Shown one piece after another: positions 55,609 to 64,000 of a stretch of 64,000 bases of DNA (position 1 is the first letter of the stretch; the number at the start of each line of letters is the position of its first letter). The notes below the pieces were generated by a model, which did not search any database, had not been told where the DNA came from, and saw only the letters and a list, made by a program, of their open reading frames with translations. This stretch comes from an uncultured Winogradskyella sp. GTDB lineage: Bacteria > Bacteroidota > Bacteroidia > Flavobacteriales > Flavobacteriaceae. The translations under genes were made by a program, and so were the position numbers. The stretch lies in the NCBI RefSeq assembly GCF_947498005.1, contig NZ_CANMIW010000008.1, forward strand, positions 116,319-180,318. Direction: 5' to 3'.

Positions 55609-56313
55609 TTAGATTGGTTCGTTTAAGTGATCTAAAAATTCAATTGAATTTGCTTCCATCTGGTAAACAACCTTATTAGTTTTACCCACGACATGGTTAA
55701 ATGCTACGTAAGCAACTATACCAACAATTAATCCACCAACGGTTGTTGTCATCGCTGTATATAAACCACTTGCTAAAACATCCATTTGAATCGTTCCACC
55801 AGCGTTAGCTAATTCAAAAATAGAAATAATCATACCCACAACTGTTCCTAAAAACCCAATCATTGGTGCTACACCAGAAATGGTTGCTAATACATTAACG
55901 TTCTTCTCTAGATTATAAATTTCTAATCGACCTGCATTTTCAATCGCTGTATTAATATCATCTAAAGGTTTCCCAATTCTTGTAATACCTTTATTTATCA
56001 ATCTTGAAACTGGTGAGTTTTGTTGCGCACACAACATTTGTGCTGAATCTATTTTTCCATTACTCACATGATCTTTAATCTGATTCATAAAGTTTGAATC
56101 TACCTTAGACGCAGCTTTAATAGCAAAAATTCGTTCAAAATAAATGTATATCGCTAATATTAATAGTAGAAATAAAATGAGAATAATAACTATTCCTGAT
56201 GTTCCTCCACTGGTAATCAACTCAATTATAGATAATGTTTTTTCAACTGATTCGCCTGATTCTCCATCAGCCAAAACAGCAACTTCATCTTGAATAGCAC
56301 TTAATGATATCAT
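55609..56313 (-). CDS. exbB: MotA/TolQ/ExbB proton channel family protein
   Basis: This 234-aa protein has membrane helices near 33-55 (SGIVIILILFLLLILAIYIYF) and two more in the C-terminal half, with the family segment LATISGVAPMIGFLGTVVGMIISIF. It is the ion-conducting subunit that powers TonB. It is preceded on the same strand by nhaD. Confidence 0.95.
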   Translation of the reverse strand: MISLSAIQDEVAVLADGESGESVEKTLSIIELITSGGTSGIVIILILFLLLILAIYIYFERIFAIKAASKVDSNFMNQIKDHVSNGKIDSAQMLCAQQNSPVSRLINKGITRIGKPLDDINTAIENAGRLEIYNLEKNVNVLATISGVAPMIGFLGTVVGMIISIFELANAGGTIQMDVLASGLYTAMTTTVGGLIVGIVAYVAFNHVVGKTNKVVYQMEANSIEFLDHLNEPI

Positions 56314-56393
56314 ACTAATATGTTTATTTTTTTTAAGTTCTTCTTTTAATAACGTTAAGTTTTTAACTTAAGTATAATTGTATTATTTCAATA

Positions 56394-57785
56394 TTAAAAA
56401 ATGGCTCTTGTTACCATAAAAGCAGCAGCACCAGCTATAAAACCAACAAATGCCAACCAAGAGATCTTTTTAAGATACCAGAAAAAATCGATTTTCTCCA
56501 TTCCCATTGCTACAACACCTGCCGCAGAACCAATGATTAACATACTTCCACCTGTACCAGCAGAATACGCTATAAAGTGCCATAACTCATTATCTAATGG
56601 CTCAGAGAACATACCTAAACTTGCAGCTACTAATGGTACGTTATCGATTACAGCTGAACCAACACCTAGTAATAGTACTACTAAATCGGAAACACCTTCA
56701 TGATGAAACTCTGTTCCTAACATTGGCATTGTTTCTTGTAAAGAACCTGCAAAACCAAATAATATTCCTAAAGATTCTAAAGCAGCTACAGCCATTAAAA
56801 TTCCTAAAAAGAATAAGATGCTTGGTAATTCAATTTTTGATAAAGAATGGTGAACAGGACTATGACTTGCATGCGCTGCATGCTCATCTGAACCAACTTC
56901 TGATATCGCGAATTTAGAATTACTGTAAACTTCTGCAAAAATAGCAACCACACCTAATGAAAGCATCATACCAACATAAGGAGGTAAATGTGTTACAACT
57001 TTAAATATTGGCACAAAAATAATTGCTCCTAATCCTAAAAATAACATTGTAGAACTAAATTTATTCTTTGGTTTACCATCTGACTCTTGTAACTCTAATG
57101 TTCCTTTAAAAGGTTTTAAGAATGAAGCGATAAAGGTTGGCACTACCATACACAATAATGAAGGAATAAATAGGTAAGCAAATAATTTACCTGTTGATAC
57201 CTTATTACCAATCCAAAGCATTGTAGTTGTTACATCTCCAATTGGTGACCATGCTCCACCTGCATTTGCAGCAATAATAATTAAACCTGCATACCAAATT
57301 CTTACATCTCTTTCTTTTACAATTTTCTGTAAAATTGAAATTAAAACTATTGTAGCTGTAAGATTATCAATAATTGCAGAAAGTATAAATGCTAATATGG
57401 CAAACATCCATAATAACTTCTTTCGACTATTAAAGTTGACTGCATTTTTTATTGTAGAAAAACCATCAAAATAATCTATAATTTCAACAATTGTCATAGC
57501 TCCTAATAGAAACACGAGAATTTCGGCAGTTTTACCTAAATGATGTAATAAGGTTTCTTCCATTAAATGCATTTTTTCTTCATGCGGAAGCAACCCAAAA
57601 TTATCCATTAAATTATGCTGAGCAGAATCAAACCATTGTGTAAAACCATCAATACCTAAAGATATCAATGCCCAACTTATAGCCATCATTACAAGAGCCG
57701 GAATTAACTTATCTATTTTAATATTATGCTCTAAAGTAATGGCCAAGTAGCCAAATACAAATACAAGAATTATTACTGTTTCCAT
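56394..57785 (-). CDS. nhaD: Sodium:proton antiporter NhaD
   Basis: This 463-aa antiporter has about 12 membrane segments, with the NhaD-type AILAFILSAIIDNLTATIVL, NAGGAWSPIGDVTTTMLWIG and LGVGSAVIDNVPLVAA stretches. It exports Na+ or Li+ in exchange for protons, consistent with a marine or salt-exposed lifestyle. It is divided from exbB by 80 bp. Confidence 0.95.
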   Translation of the reverse strand: METVIILVFVFGYLAITLEHNIKIDKLIPALVMMAISWALISLGIDGFTQWFDSAQHNLMDNFGLLPHEEKMHLMEETLLHHLGKTAEILVFLLGAMTIVEIIDYFDGFSTIKNAVNFNSRKKLLWMFAILAFILSAIIDNLTATIVLISILQKIVKERDVRIWYAGLIIIAANAGGAWSPIGDVTTTMLWIGNKVSTGKLFAYLFIPSLLCMVVPTFIASFLKPFKGTLELQESDGKPKNKFSSTMLFLGLGAIIFVPIFKVVTHLPPYVGMMLSLGVVAIFAEVYSNSKFAISEVGSDEHAAHASHSPVHHSLSKIELPSILFFLGILMAVAALESLGILFGFAGSLQETMPMLGTEFHHEGVSDLVVLLLGVGSAVIDNVPLVAASLGMFSEPLDNELWHFIAYSAGTGGSMLIIGSAAGVVAMGMEKIDFFWYLKKISWLAFVGFIAGAAAFMVTRAIF

Positions 57786-57791
57786 AGTTTA

Positions 57792-59048
57792 TTATATTAG
57801 TTGTCTAAGGGCAATTTCGAAAGCAGTTTCGCTAATGCCTATTTTTGTTGGGTTATTTTTATTTACTTCTATTAATGCTTTTCTTATCACTTTAGATGTA
57901 TCATTAAAAATGGCTTCATCAGTCATTAGCACTTTTCTTTCCATAAAGTAAGCAAAAACTCTTGCCATTCCACAATTTGAAATAAAATCTGGGATTAAAC
58001 TCACTTTTTGATCTGTGTGTTCCATGATAGAGCCGAAGAAAATTTCTTTGTCTGCAAAAGGTACATTAGCACCACAAGATATCACTTCTAAACCTGTTGC
58101 TATCATTTGATCTATTTGGCCTTGAGTAACTAATCTAGATGCCGCACATGGTGCAAATATTTCGGTTTGTAATGACCAAATTCTCTGATTTATTTCCTCA
58201 AAAGGAATTAAATTATCTGCTACAAGTGTATTTCCGTTTTTATTAAGGTAAAGATCAGTTATCTCTTTAAAAGAAAAACCATTTTCATTTATTAGACCAC
58301 CAACTCTATCAATGATACCCACAACTTTAGCTCCCATTTGTGCAAAATAGAAAGCTGCAGCAGCACCAACATTACCAAACCCTTGCACCACAACACGTTT
58401 TCCTTTAATAGAATTTTCGTTAATATCGTAAAAATGCTTGGCTGCAATCGCGACACCATATCCAGTAATCATATCTGCAACAGTATATTTTCTACTGACA
58501 TCTGGTGAATAATCTGGGTTTTCAATAACTTTAATTACACCTTGTCTTAATTGCCCAATTCTATTAATTTTATCTGCAATTGTAGGCTTAAAATGTCCTT
58601 CAAACACACCTTCTTGCGGATGCCAAACACCACTTTCTTCAGTGATTGGAATTACTTCATGTATTTCGTCTACATTTAAATCTCCTCCTGTACCATAATA
58701 ACTTTTAAGTAAAGGCGATACAGCAGCATACCAACGCTCCAAAACTCCAGTTTTTCTTGGATCGTGCGGATCAAAGTTAATTCCAGATTTAGCACCTCCT
58801 ATTGAAGGTCCAGAGACCGTAAATTTAACCTCCATTGTTTTGGCAAGTGATAAAACTTCATTTTTATCTAACCCTTTACGCATTCTAGTTCCACCACCAG
58901 CTGCACCTCCTCTAAGAGAATTAATTACTGTCCAGCCTTCAGCATCTGTTTCAGGATCATTCCAATGGAATACAATTTCGGGACTTTTATTTTCGTAGGT
59001 ATGAAGAAGTTCTTTGATCAATTTTTTGAGTTTAATTTCGTGTAACAA
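57792..59048 (-). CDS. Glu/Leu/Phe/Val dehydrogenase family protein
   Basis: This 418-aa oxidoreductase has the Glu/Leu/Phe/Val dehydrogenase dimerisation domain with the catalytic-region Lys (VSGPSIGGAKSGINFDP), an Asp (GTGGDLNVDE) and an NAD-binding core (RVVVQGFGNVGAAAAFYF). It deaminates an amino acid; exact substrate (Glu, Leu or Val) cannot be told. The frame starts at TTG 59048; by comparison with the family a second TTG at 59021 is also likely. Confidence 0.9.
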   Translation of the reverse strand: MLHEIKLKKLIKELLHTYENKSPEIVFHWNDPETDAEGWTVINSLRGGAAGGGTRMRKGLDKNEVLSLAKTMEVKFTVSGPSIGGAKSGINFDPHDPRKTGVLERWYAAVSPLLKSYYGTGGDLNVDEIHEVIPITEESGVWHPQEGVFEGHFKPTIADKINRIGQLRQGVIKVIENPDYSPDVSRKYTVADMITGYGVAIAAKHFYDINENSIKGKRVVVQGFGNVGAAAAFYFAQMGAKVVGIIDRVGGLINENGFSFKEITDLYLNKNGNTLVADNLIPFEEINQRIWSLQTEIFAPCAASRLVTQGQIDQMIATGLEVISCGANVPFADKEIFFGSIMEHTDQKVSLIPDFISNCGMARVFAYFMERKVLMTDEAIFNDTSKVIRKALIEVNKNNPTKIGISETAFEIALRQLI

Positions 59049-59078
59049 ATATAAAAAACTATCAACTCTTAATGTTAA

Positions 59079-60152
59079 TTAAAATTGATTTTTAGGTATT
59101 AAAATTTTTCCAGAAGAATGGTCGTGACTTGCACCAGTGACACTGCTTAAACAATTGACTTCGTTTCTGTCTTTTAGAACGCCTAATAGACCGAAAATCA
59201 ATGCTTCTTTAAATTCTACAATTTCATTATCAGGTATTATAATGTTTGATTTTGAATGATGTTTTATTCTGAGCATTAAAAAATCATTATAAACACCACC
59301 TCCTGTGACTAAAGCTTTTGAATTTTCTAGATTTAAAATTTTTGAAATTTGAAAAGCAATATGCTCAACAAACGTTCTTAAAACATCATTAAGTTGAAGT
59401 TTGAAAGAATCGATCAATGGAATTATATTTTCATGAACCCATTCTAGCCCTAAAGATTTAGGATGTTTTTCTGAATAGAATTGAAGTTGATTAAGTTGAG
59501 ACAATAAGTTTTTGTGTATTTTTCCTGATGAAGCTAAATTTCCTTTATCATCATATTCTAAATCTAATTGCCCAACATAATGGTTTAAAACAATATTAAC
59601 TGGGCAAATATCAAATGCAATTCTTTCATTATCGTCTTCGTACGAAACATTAGCAAAACCTCCCAAATTAAGGCAGAACTGATAATCATTAAACAACAAT
59701 CTATCTCCAATAGGCACCAATGGAGCTCCTTGACCTCCCAATTCTACATCTTGAATTCTAAAATCACAAATCACTTCATGGTTTATTCTATCTGCTAATA
59801 TTTGATTATTCCCTATTTGAAGGGTCAATTTATTTTCAGGTTGATGGAGTGCAGTATGGCCGTGAGAGGCAATAAAATCAATATCCTTAATCTTATTTTG
59901 TTCTATAAAATCTGAAATTACATGTGCTAAATATTCAGAATATTTTAAATCAATTTTCTGTAATTGTGCCATATTCATAGTCACAAGATTGCTTAGTGTT
60001 TTTTTCCAAACACTATTATACTTAACGGTTACAACATGGCTGATATTAAAACTCCAAAATTTATTAAATTTAAATTGAACAGCAATAATGTCAATACCAT
60101 CTAATGAAGTGCCAGACATTAAGGCGAGAATTTTATAATTAGATTTTATCAT
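59079..60152 (-). CDS. anmK: Anhydro-N-acetylmuramic acid kinase
   Basis: This 357-aa kinase phosphorylates and opens 1,6-anhydro-MurNAc in cell-wall recycling. Motifs are ALMSGTSLDGIDI, ASHGHTALHQPE, NLGGFANVSY and ALVTGGGVYNDFLM. Divergent from the acyl-CoA dehydrogenase gene. ATG at 60152. Confidence 0.95.
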   Translation of the reverse strand: MIKSNYKILALMSGTSLDGIDIIAVQFKFNKFWSFNISHVVTVKYNSVWKKTLSNLVTMNMAQLQKIDLKYSEYLAHVISDFIEQNKIKDIDFIASHGHTALHQPENKLTLQIGNNQILADRINHEVICDFRIQDVELGGQGAPLVPIGDRLLFNDYQFCLNLGGFANVSYEDDNERIAFDICPVNIVLNHYVGQLDLEYDDKGNLASSGKIHKNLLSQLNQLQFYSEKHPKSLGLEWVHENIIPLIDSFKLQLNDVLRTFVEHIAFQISKILNLENSKALVTGGGVYNDFLMLRIKHHSKSNIIIPDNEIVEFKEALIFGLLGVLKDRNEVNCLSSVTGASHDHSSGKILIPKNQF

Positions 60153-60175
60153 ATTAGTAAAAATAGTATTACTTA

Positions 60176-60206
60176 TTGAAAATACGATAAGAAAAAATTA
60201 TCTTTG
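60176..60206 (+). promoter_or_regulatory. Promoter of the acyl-CoA dehydrogenase gene
   Basis: TTG at 60176-60178, 20 bases, then TATCTTTG at 60199-60206, a full match to the Bacteroidota pattern. The start codon is at 60244. Confidence 0.6.
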
Positions 60207-60243
60207 CATGAATTTTTTATTAAATCAATAATTAAAATAGTTT

Positions 60244-61386
60244 ATGGACTTTAGTTTAACAGAAGAGCATTTAATGATTCGTGATGCTGCCAGAGATTTT
60301 GCACAAACCGAATTACTTCCAGGTGTTATAAAACGAGATAATGCTCAAAAGTTCCCTGATTCCTTAGTTCGAAAAATGGGAGAACTAGGCTTTATGGGAA
60401 TTATGGTAGATCCTAAGTATGGAGGGAGCGGAATGGATGCCATTTCTTATGTACTTATTATGGAAGAATTATCTAAGATTGATGCTTCAGCTTCTGTAAT
60501 GGTCTCTGTAAATAATTCTTTGGTTTGTTATGGTTTAGAGGCTTTTGGTAATGAAGAACAAAAACAAAAGTATTTAACGAAGCTTGCAACAGGAGAAAGT
60601 ATTGGTGCATTTTGTTTAAGTGAACCAGAAGCAGGAAGTGATGCTACTTCACAAAGAACAACTGCAATTGATAAAGGCGATCATTATATAATAAACGGGA
60701 CCAAAAACTGGATTACAAATGGAGGTCGCGCTGAATTTTATTTAGTAATAGCGCAAACTGACAAGCATAAAGGTTCGCATGGGATTAATGCTTTTATAGT
60801 TGAAAAAGGGACTCCAGGATTTGATATTGGCCCTAAAGAAGATAAATTAGGAATTAGGGGAAGTGATACTCATACGTTGCAATTTAATGATGTAAAAGTG
60901 CCTAAAGAAAATAGAATTGGCGAAGATGGCTCAGGGTTTTTATTTGCTATGAAGACACTTTCTGGAGGACGAATAGGTATAGCTGCTCAAGCTTTAGGTA
61001 TAGCTGCAGGTGCTTATGAGTTAGCTTTAAAATACTCAAAAGAACGAAAAGCCTTTGGCACTGAAATTTGTAATCATCAAGCCATTGCTTTTAAGTTAGC
61101 AGATATGCATACAGAAATTGAAGCTGCAAGAATGTTAGTAATGAAGGCTGCTTGGGATAAAGATCAAGGAAATAATTATGACATGTCTAGCGCTATGGCA
61201 AAACTATACGCAAGTAAGGTTGCCATGGAACAAACTGTAGAGGCAGTACAGATTCATGGAGGAAATGGTTTTGTTAAAGAATACCATGTTGAACGTTTAA
61301 TGCGCGACGCCAAAATAACGCAAATCTATGAAGGAACTTCAGAGATACAAAAAATTGTTATATCAAGAAGTCTTATAAAAGGCTAG
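60244..61386 (+). CDS. Acyl-CoA dehydrogenase
   Basis: This 380-aa flavoprotein dehydrogenates short- or medium-chain acyl-CoA. N-terminal domain FSLTEEHLMIRDAARDFAQTELLP, FAD-binding middle FCLSEPEAGSDATSQ and NGTKNWITNGG, and the C-terminal domain with catalytic-region IYEGTSEIQKIVISR. The catalytic base (Glu in the IYEGTSE motif) is present. Single-gene unit ending in a bidirectional terminator. Substrate chain length is not determinable here. Confidence 0.95.
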   Translation: MDFSLTEEHLMIRDAARDFAQTELLPGVIKRDNAQKFPDSLVRKMGELGFMGIMVDPKYGGSGMDAISYVLIMEELSKIDASASVMVSVNNSLVCYGLEAFGNEEQKQKYLTKLATGESIGAFCLSEPEAGSDATSQRTTAIDKGDHYIINGTKNWITNGGRAEFYLVIAQTDKHKGSHGINAFIVEKGTPGFDIGPKEDKLGIRGSDTHTLQFNDVKVPKENRIGEDGSGFLFAMKTLSGGRIGIAAQALGIAAGAYELALKYSKERKAFGTEICNHQAIAFKLADMHTEIEAARMLVMKAAWDKDQGNNYDMSSAMAKLYASKVAMEQTVEAVQIHGGNGFVKEYHVERLMRDAKITQIYEGTSEIQKIVISRSLIKG

Positions 61387-61412
61387 TATCGATAAGTAAT
61401 TATTATTGCAAA

Positions 61413-61447
61413 AAAAAAGACTTCAATTTAAATTTGAAGTCTTTTTT
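61413..61447. terminator. Bidirectional terminator between acyl-CoA dehydrogenase and helicase genes
   Basis: Arms AAAAAAGACTTCAA and TTGAAGTCTTTTTT flank a seven-base AT spacer. It serves both convergent genes and touches the helicase stop codon. Confidence 0.9.
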
Positions 61448-63881
61448 AGTTTTTTGATAATTCATCTAATACTATACGTAATTCTCCATAAGAAAATTTA
61501 TCATCTAGTTGATGCTTTAAGTCTGAAAGATTCTCGAAGGTTTTACTAGGAATAGATGACATTAATTCTGAATAATGAGCTTTAGACATTAAGTCCGTAA
61601 TGTTAACTTCTCCAGATGTTATGAAATTTGCTAAATGCCCAAAAACTGTATTAGTGTTTAACTCTCGCTCTAGCGCAATTTGATCAATAGACTTACCTGA
61701 TTTAAACAAATCTAAAGATACTTTTTTGGTATCACCTTTCTGTTTTTTGGGTTTTTCTTCTTTAAAAACCAACTCTTGATTTTTAGTTTCAATATCATTT
61801 TCATCGCAGTAGCTAATAATCACTTTTAGAATTTCTTTACCGTATTTAGAAATTCTGGTTTTACCCATACCATGAATCTGTGACAACTCTTGTTCATTAA
61901 CAGGAAGTAATTCACACATTGCATACAAAGACTTTTGAGTAAAAACTTGAAAGTGAACTAAATCCTCACGCGTTGCAATTTGATTTCTTAATTCCCTAAG
62001 GAGTTCAAACAATTCTATATTTGATGTGCCATCGATTACCATTTTGCGTTTCTTCTTTAGTTTCTCTTTTCCTAAAAAGACAGATTTTGCCCTTAATGAT
62101 AAAAACTTTTCAGTTTCAAAACCATTTGATAGTCCCATAAAAAACAAAATTTTTGTTTCTACCAATTGATCTAAAGTATCTAAGTGTTTAATTATATCCT
62201 TATCAATAGTTTTGTTATCTGTAGAATAATTTACACTTTTAAGAGGTAATTCAATGACAGAATTAGTTTGTTCCTTAAAGTAGTTTAATGCTTTATTAAA
62301 ACGATTTTGTAATACTAAATTTAATTCAGGTTCTTCTTCAGGCTCAATTAAAGTTTTTAATTGAATCTTGAAGCTATTGGCAATCTTAAGTAAATTAGCG
62401 ATGCAAGTTTTAATAGTTAAAAGAGGTTCTTCTATAGTCCCTTCAATACTTCCTCGATTTTTGTAATAAATGTCTAATAATCGATTTATTGGGTATAGAA
62501 ATTCATAAAAATTAAACACCTCAGAAATTAATTTTAATTGATATTGATGTTCAGATTCTTTTAAAGTTGTTACATCAGGCTGGTTTGCTTCAGAATCCTT
62601 ATTAAAAGAAATGACATTTTGATCACTAATTATTTGAGTAGCATCAATCTTACTTTTAAGGACTAATCCCTCCAACGATTTACAACGACTTAAAGCAACA
62701 TAAGTCTGACCATGTGCAAATGCACCTTCTGCATCAATTATCGCTTTATCAAATGTTAATCCTTGACTCTTATGTATAGTTATTGACCATGCCAAGCGTA
62801 ATGGAATTTGCGAATAACTGCCAATCTTATCTTCGGAAATTGCCTTTGTTTCAGAATCTACATTGTATTTGATATTTTCCCATGTTTCTAGTTTAGTGAT
62901 AATATTAAAATCATCATCAGGACATTTAACTATTACTTCATCCTTTTCTAATAAAATAACCTTACCAATTTTCCCATTGAAATAACGTTTATCAGTTGAA
63001 CTATCATTCTTAATAAACATTACCTGTGCTCCTACTTTTAATACTAATTCAGATTTGTTAGGATAAGAATGCTCTGGAAAATTACCTTGAACATTTGCTT
63101 TATAAATAAATTCTCGCCCACTTAACTTATCCAATTCTAATATATTTGTTTGTCTTGCCTTACTATTATGTGTTGTCAGAGAAATATATCCATCGTTTTT
63201 ATGAGGTTCAAAATCGGGAATAAACCGTTTATTTAATTCTTTAGCGGATTGAACAGTTAGTGCATTATTTCTAATTTCATTTAAAATATTAATAAATAAA
63301 GGGTTATCTTGTCTATATATATGCTTTAATTCTATAATTAAAGGATTGCAATTTTGATATGCTATACTACTGAAGAAATATATGTTACTATAAAAAGGTT
63401 GAAGAATCCTCCATTCATTTTCCTTTATTACTGGGGAAAGTTGCTGAAGATCACCAATCATTAATAACTGAACACCACCAAATACTTTACTCTTATCTTT
63501 AAAGCGTCTCAGGGTTTTATCTATACTATCGAGCAAATCCGCTCTTACCATACTTATTTCATCTATAACCAATAAATCAAGAGACTTTATAATATCAATC
63601 TTAGTCTTACTAAATTTTCTATTGAATCCAGATGCTGTAGCTAAATTATCTTCGGGTAATATTGGTCCGAATGGCATTTGAAAAAAAGAATGTATTGTAA
63701 CACCATTAGCGTTGATTGCCGCAACACCAGTAGGTGCAACTACTACCATTCTTTTATTAATATGTGATTTTAATTTATGTAGAAACGTAGTCTTACCCGT
63801 TCCGGCTTTACCAGTCAAAAAGATATTCCTATCGGTTTTAGTTAAAAAATCCCACGCTAAATCTAATTCTCTATTTATCAT
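61446..63881 (-). CDS. Pif1/RecD-like helicase fused to HRDC and helix-turn-helix domains
   Basis: This 811-aa protein has a superfamily 1 helicase with Walker A GKAGTGKTT (24-32), Walker B-type LLVIDEISMVRAD, GDLQQLSPV, and the C-terminal motif AWSITIHKSQGLTFDKA with VALSRCKSLEGL. Beyond the helicase, residues about 612-690 resemble an HRDC domain (LRELRNQIATREDLVHFQVF then IHGMGKTRISKYG), and about 705-770 a helix-turn-helix domain of the RecQ C-terminal type (SIDQIALERELNTNTVFGHL). It probably unwinds DNA or DNA-RNA hybrids. Single-gene unit convergent with the acyl-CoA dehydrogenase gene. Confidence 0.9.
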   Translation of the reverse strand: MINRELDLAWDFLTKTDRNIFLTGKAGTGKTTFLHKLKSHINKRMVVVAPTGVAAINANGVTIHSFFQMPFGPILPEDNLATASGFNRKFSKTKIDIIKSLDLLVIDEISMVRADLLDSIDKTLRRFKDKSKVFGGVQLLMIGDLQQLSPVIKENEWRILQPFYSNIYFFSSIAYQNCNPLIIELKHIYRQDNPLFINILNEIRNNALTVQSAKELNKRFIPDFEPHKNDGYISLTTHNSKARQTNILELDKLSGREFIYKANVQGNFPEHSYPNKSELVLKVGAQVMFIKNDSSTDKRYFNGKIGKVILLEKDEVIVKCPDDDFNIITKLETWENIKYNVDSETKAISEDKIGSYSQIPLRLAWSITIHKSQGLTFDKAIIDAEGAFAHGQTYVALSRCKSLEGLVLKSKIDATQIISDQNVISFNKDSEANQPDVTTLKESEHQYQLKLISEVFNFYEFLYPINRLLDIYYKNRGSIEGTIEEPLLTIKTCIANLLKIANSFKIQLKTLIEPEEEPELNLVLQNRFNKALNYFKEQTNSVIELPLKSVNYSTDNKTIDKDIIKHLDTLDQLVETKILFFMGLSNGFETEKFLSLRAKSVFLGKEKLKKKRKMVIDGTSNIELFELLRELRNQIATREDLVHFQVFTQKSLYAMCELLPVNEQELSQIHGMGKTRISKYGKEILKVIISYCDENDIETKNQELVFKEEKPKKQKGDTKKVSLDLFKSGKSIDQIALERELNTNTVFGHLANFITSGEVNITDLMSKAHYSELMSSIPSKTFENLSDLKHQLDDKFSYGELRIVLDELSKN

Positions 63882-63940
63882 TAAGTAAAATCTTAAAATA
63901 AGTAAATGAAGGTATTAAAATTTTCAGATTAAAAAAAACG

Positions 63941-63974
63941 AAAAAACCCTTACTAAATAAATAGTAAGGGTTTT
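63941..63974. terminator. Terminator near the right edge
   Basis: Perfect 13-bp arms AAAACCCTTACTA and TAGTAAGGGTTTT flank a six-base loop. It is upstream of the helicase gene, so it most likely serves a leftward gene that starts beyond the window. Confidence 0.85.
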
Positions 63975-63978
63975 ACAA

Positions 63979-63994
63979 TACCGATATATCGGTA
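63979..63994. repeat. Palindrome TACCGATATATCGGTA
   Basis: A perfect 16-bp palindrome lies five bases after the terminator and is followed by an A run. It could be an operator or part of the next gene's 3' end. Confidence 0.6.
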
Positions 63995-64000
63995 AAAAAG

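Noticed and set aside
56351..56371. Inverted repeat TTAAGTT...AACTTAA before exbB as terminator
   Set aside because: The arms are entirely A/T plus one G/C pair and no T run follows on the minus strand, so a terminator role is unlikely; it may be chance in AT-rich sequence.

Overview
The window is a low-GC chromosomal segment from a member of the Flavobacteriaceae (Bacteroidota). Evidence for this includes the type IX secretion/gliding genes porV, porU and gldJ in their usual order. It also includes a hypoxanthine phosphoribosyltransferase/adenylate kinase fusion typical of the family, a PafA-type alkaline phosphatase, an M3 peptidase of flavobacterial type, and many promoters with the Bacteroidota -7 box TAnnTTTG. 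No phage, insertion sequence, integrase or CRISPR array was seen. Most of the content is core housekeeping, with a few accessory or poorly described loci.

Layout. Positions 1-3411 hold the 3' part of a bacterial alpha-2-macroglobulin. It is convergent with a LytS/LytTR two-component operon (3408-5738) headed by a small unknown membrane protein. Next come an S9 peptidase (6054-8339), a DUF4136 lipoprotein, a voltage-gated-type K+ channel, obg and the hpt-adk fusion, then purK-purE, an M3 peptidase and a GbsR/MarR-regulated operon (16149-18701). An ECF sigma factor with a small anti-sigma-like protein, a UbiA-like membrane protein and gcvP follow. After these come a ketosynthase/methyltransferase/glycosyltransferase trio (23552-26032), a nuclease plus PafA phosphatase pair, and an Mla-type ABC transporter (28798-30317). 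Next is a leftward six-gene operon (M28 peptidase, SDR, HAD, SprT, mannose-1-P guanylyltransferase, DUF389). It is followed by pdhC-pdhA, cdd, porV-porU, gldJ, murF, a TonB-dependent receptor, tRNA-Val and an unrecognised 496-aa membrane protein. The right end holds folC, tonB-exbD-exbB, nhaD, a Glu/Leu-type dehydrogenase, anmK, an acyl-CoA dehydrogenase and a Pif1-like helicase.

The most interesting signal is regulatory. Two intergenic regions, one upstream of the two-component operon (5893-5965) and one upstream of the S9 peptidase gene (8422-8494), carry the same promoter design. Each has two 16-bp direct repeats exactly 21 bp apart, then exactly 28 bp, then the same TATATTTA -7-like box. 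This is the geometry expected for a LytTR response regulator, and one is encoded beside it, so I infer a small autoregulated regulon that includes the peptidase. The leader of the same operon also carries an eight-copy TTGA tetranucleotide tract, a candidate phase-variation or tuning element. A second regulatory pair, CTTTCA-N8-TGAAAG inverted repeats at 16100-16125 and 16666-16691, brackets the gbsR-like gene and is its probable operator set.
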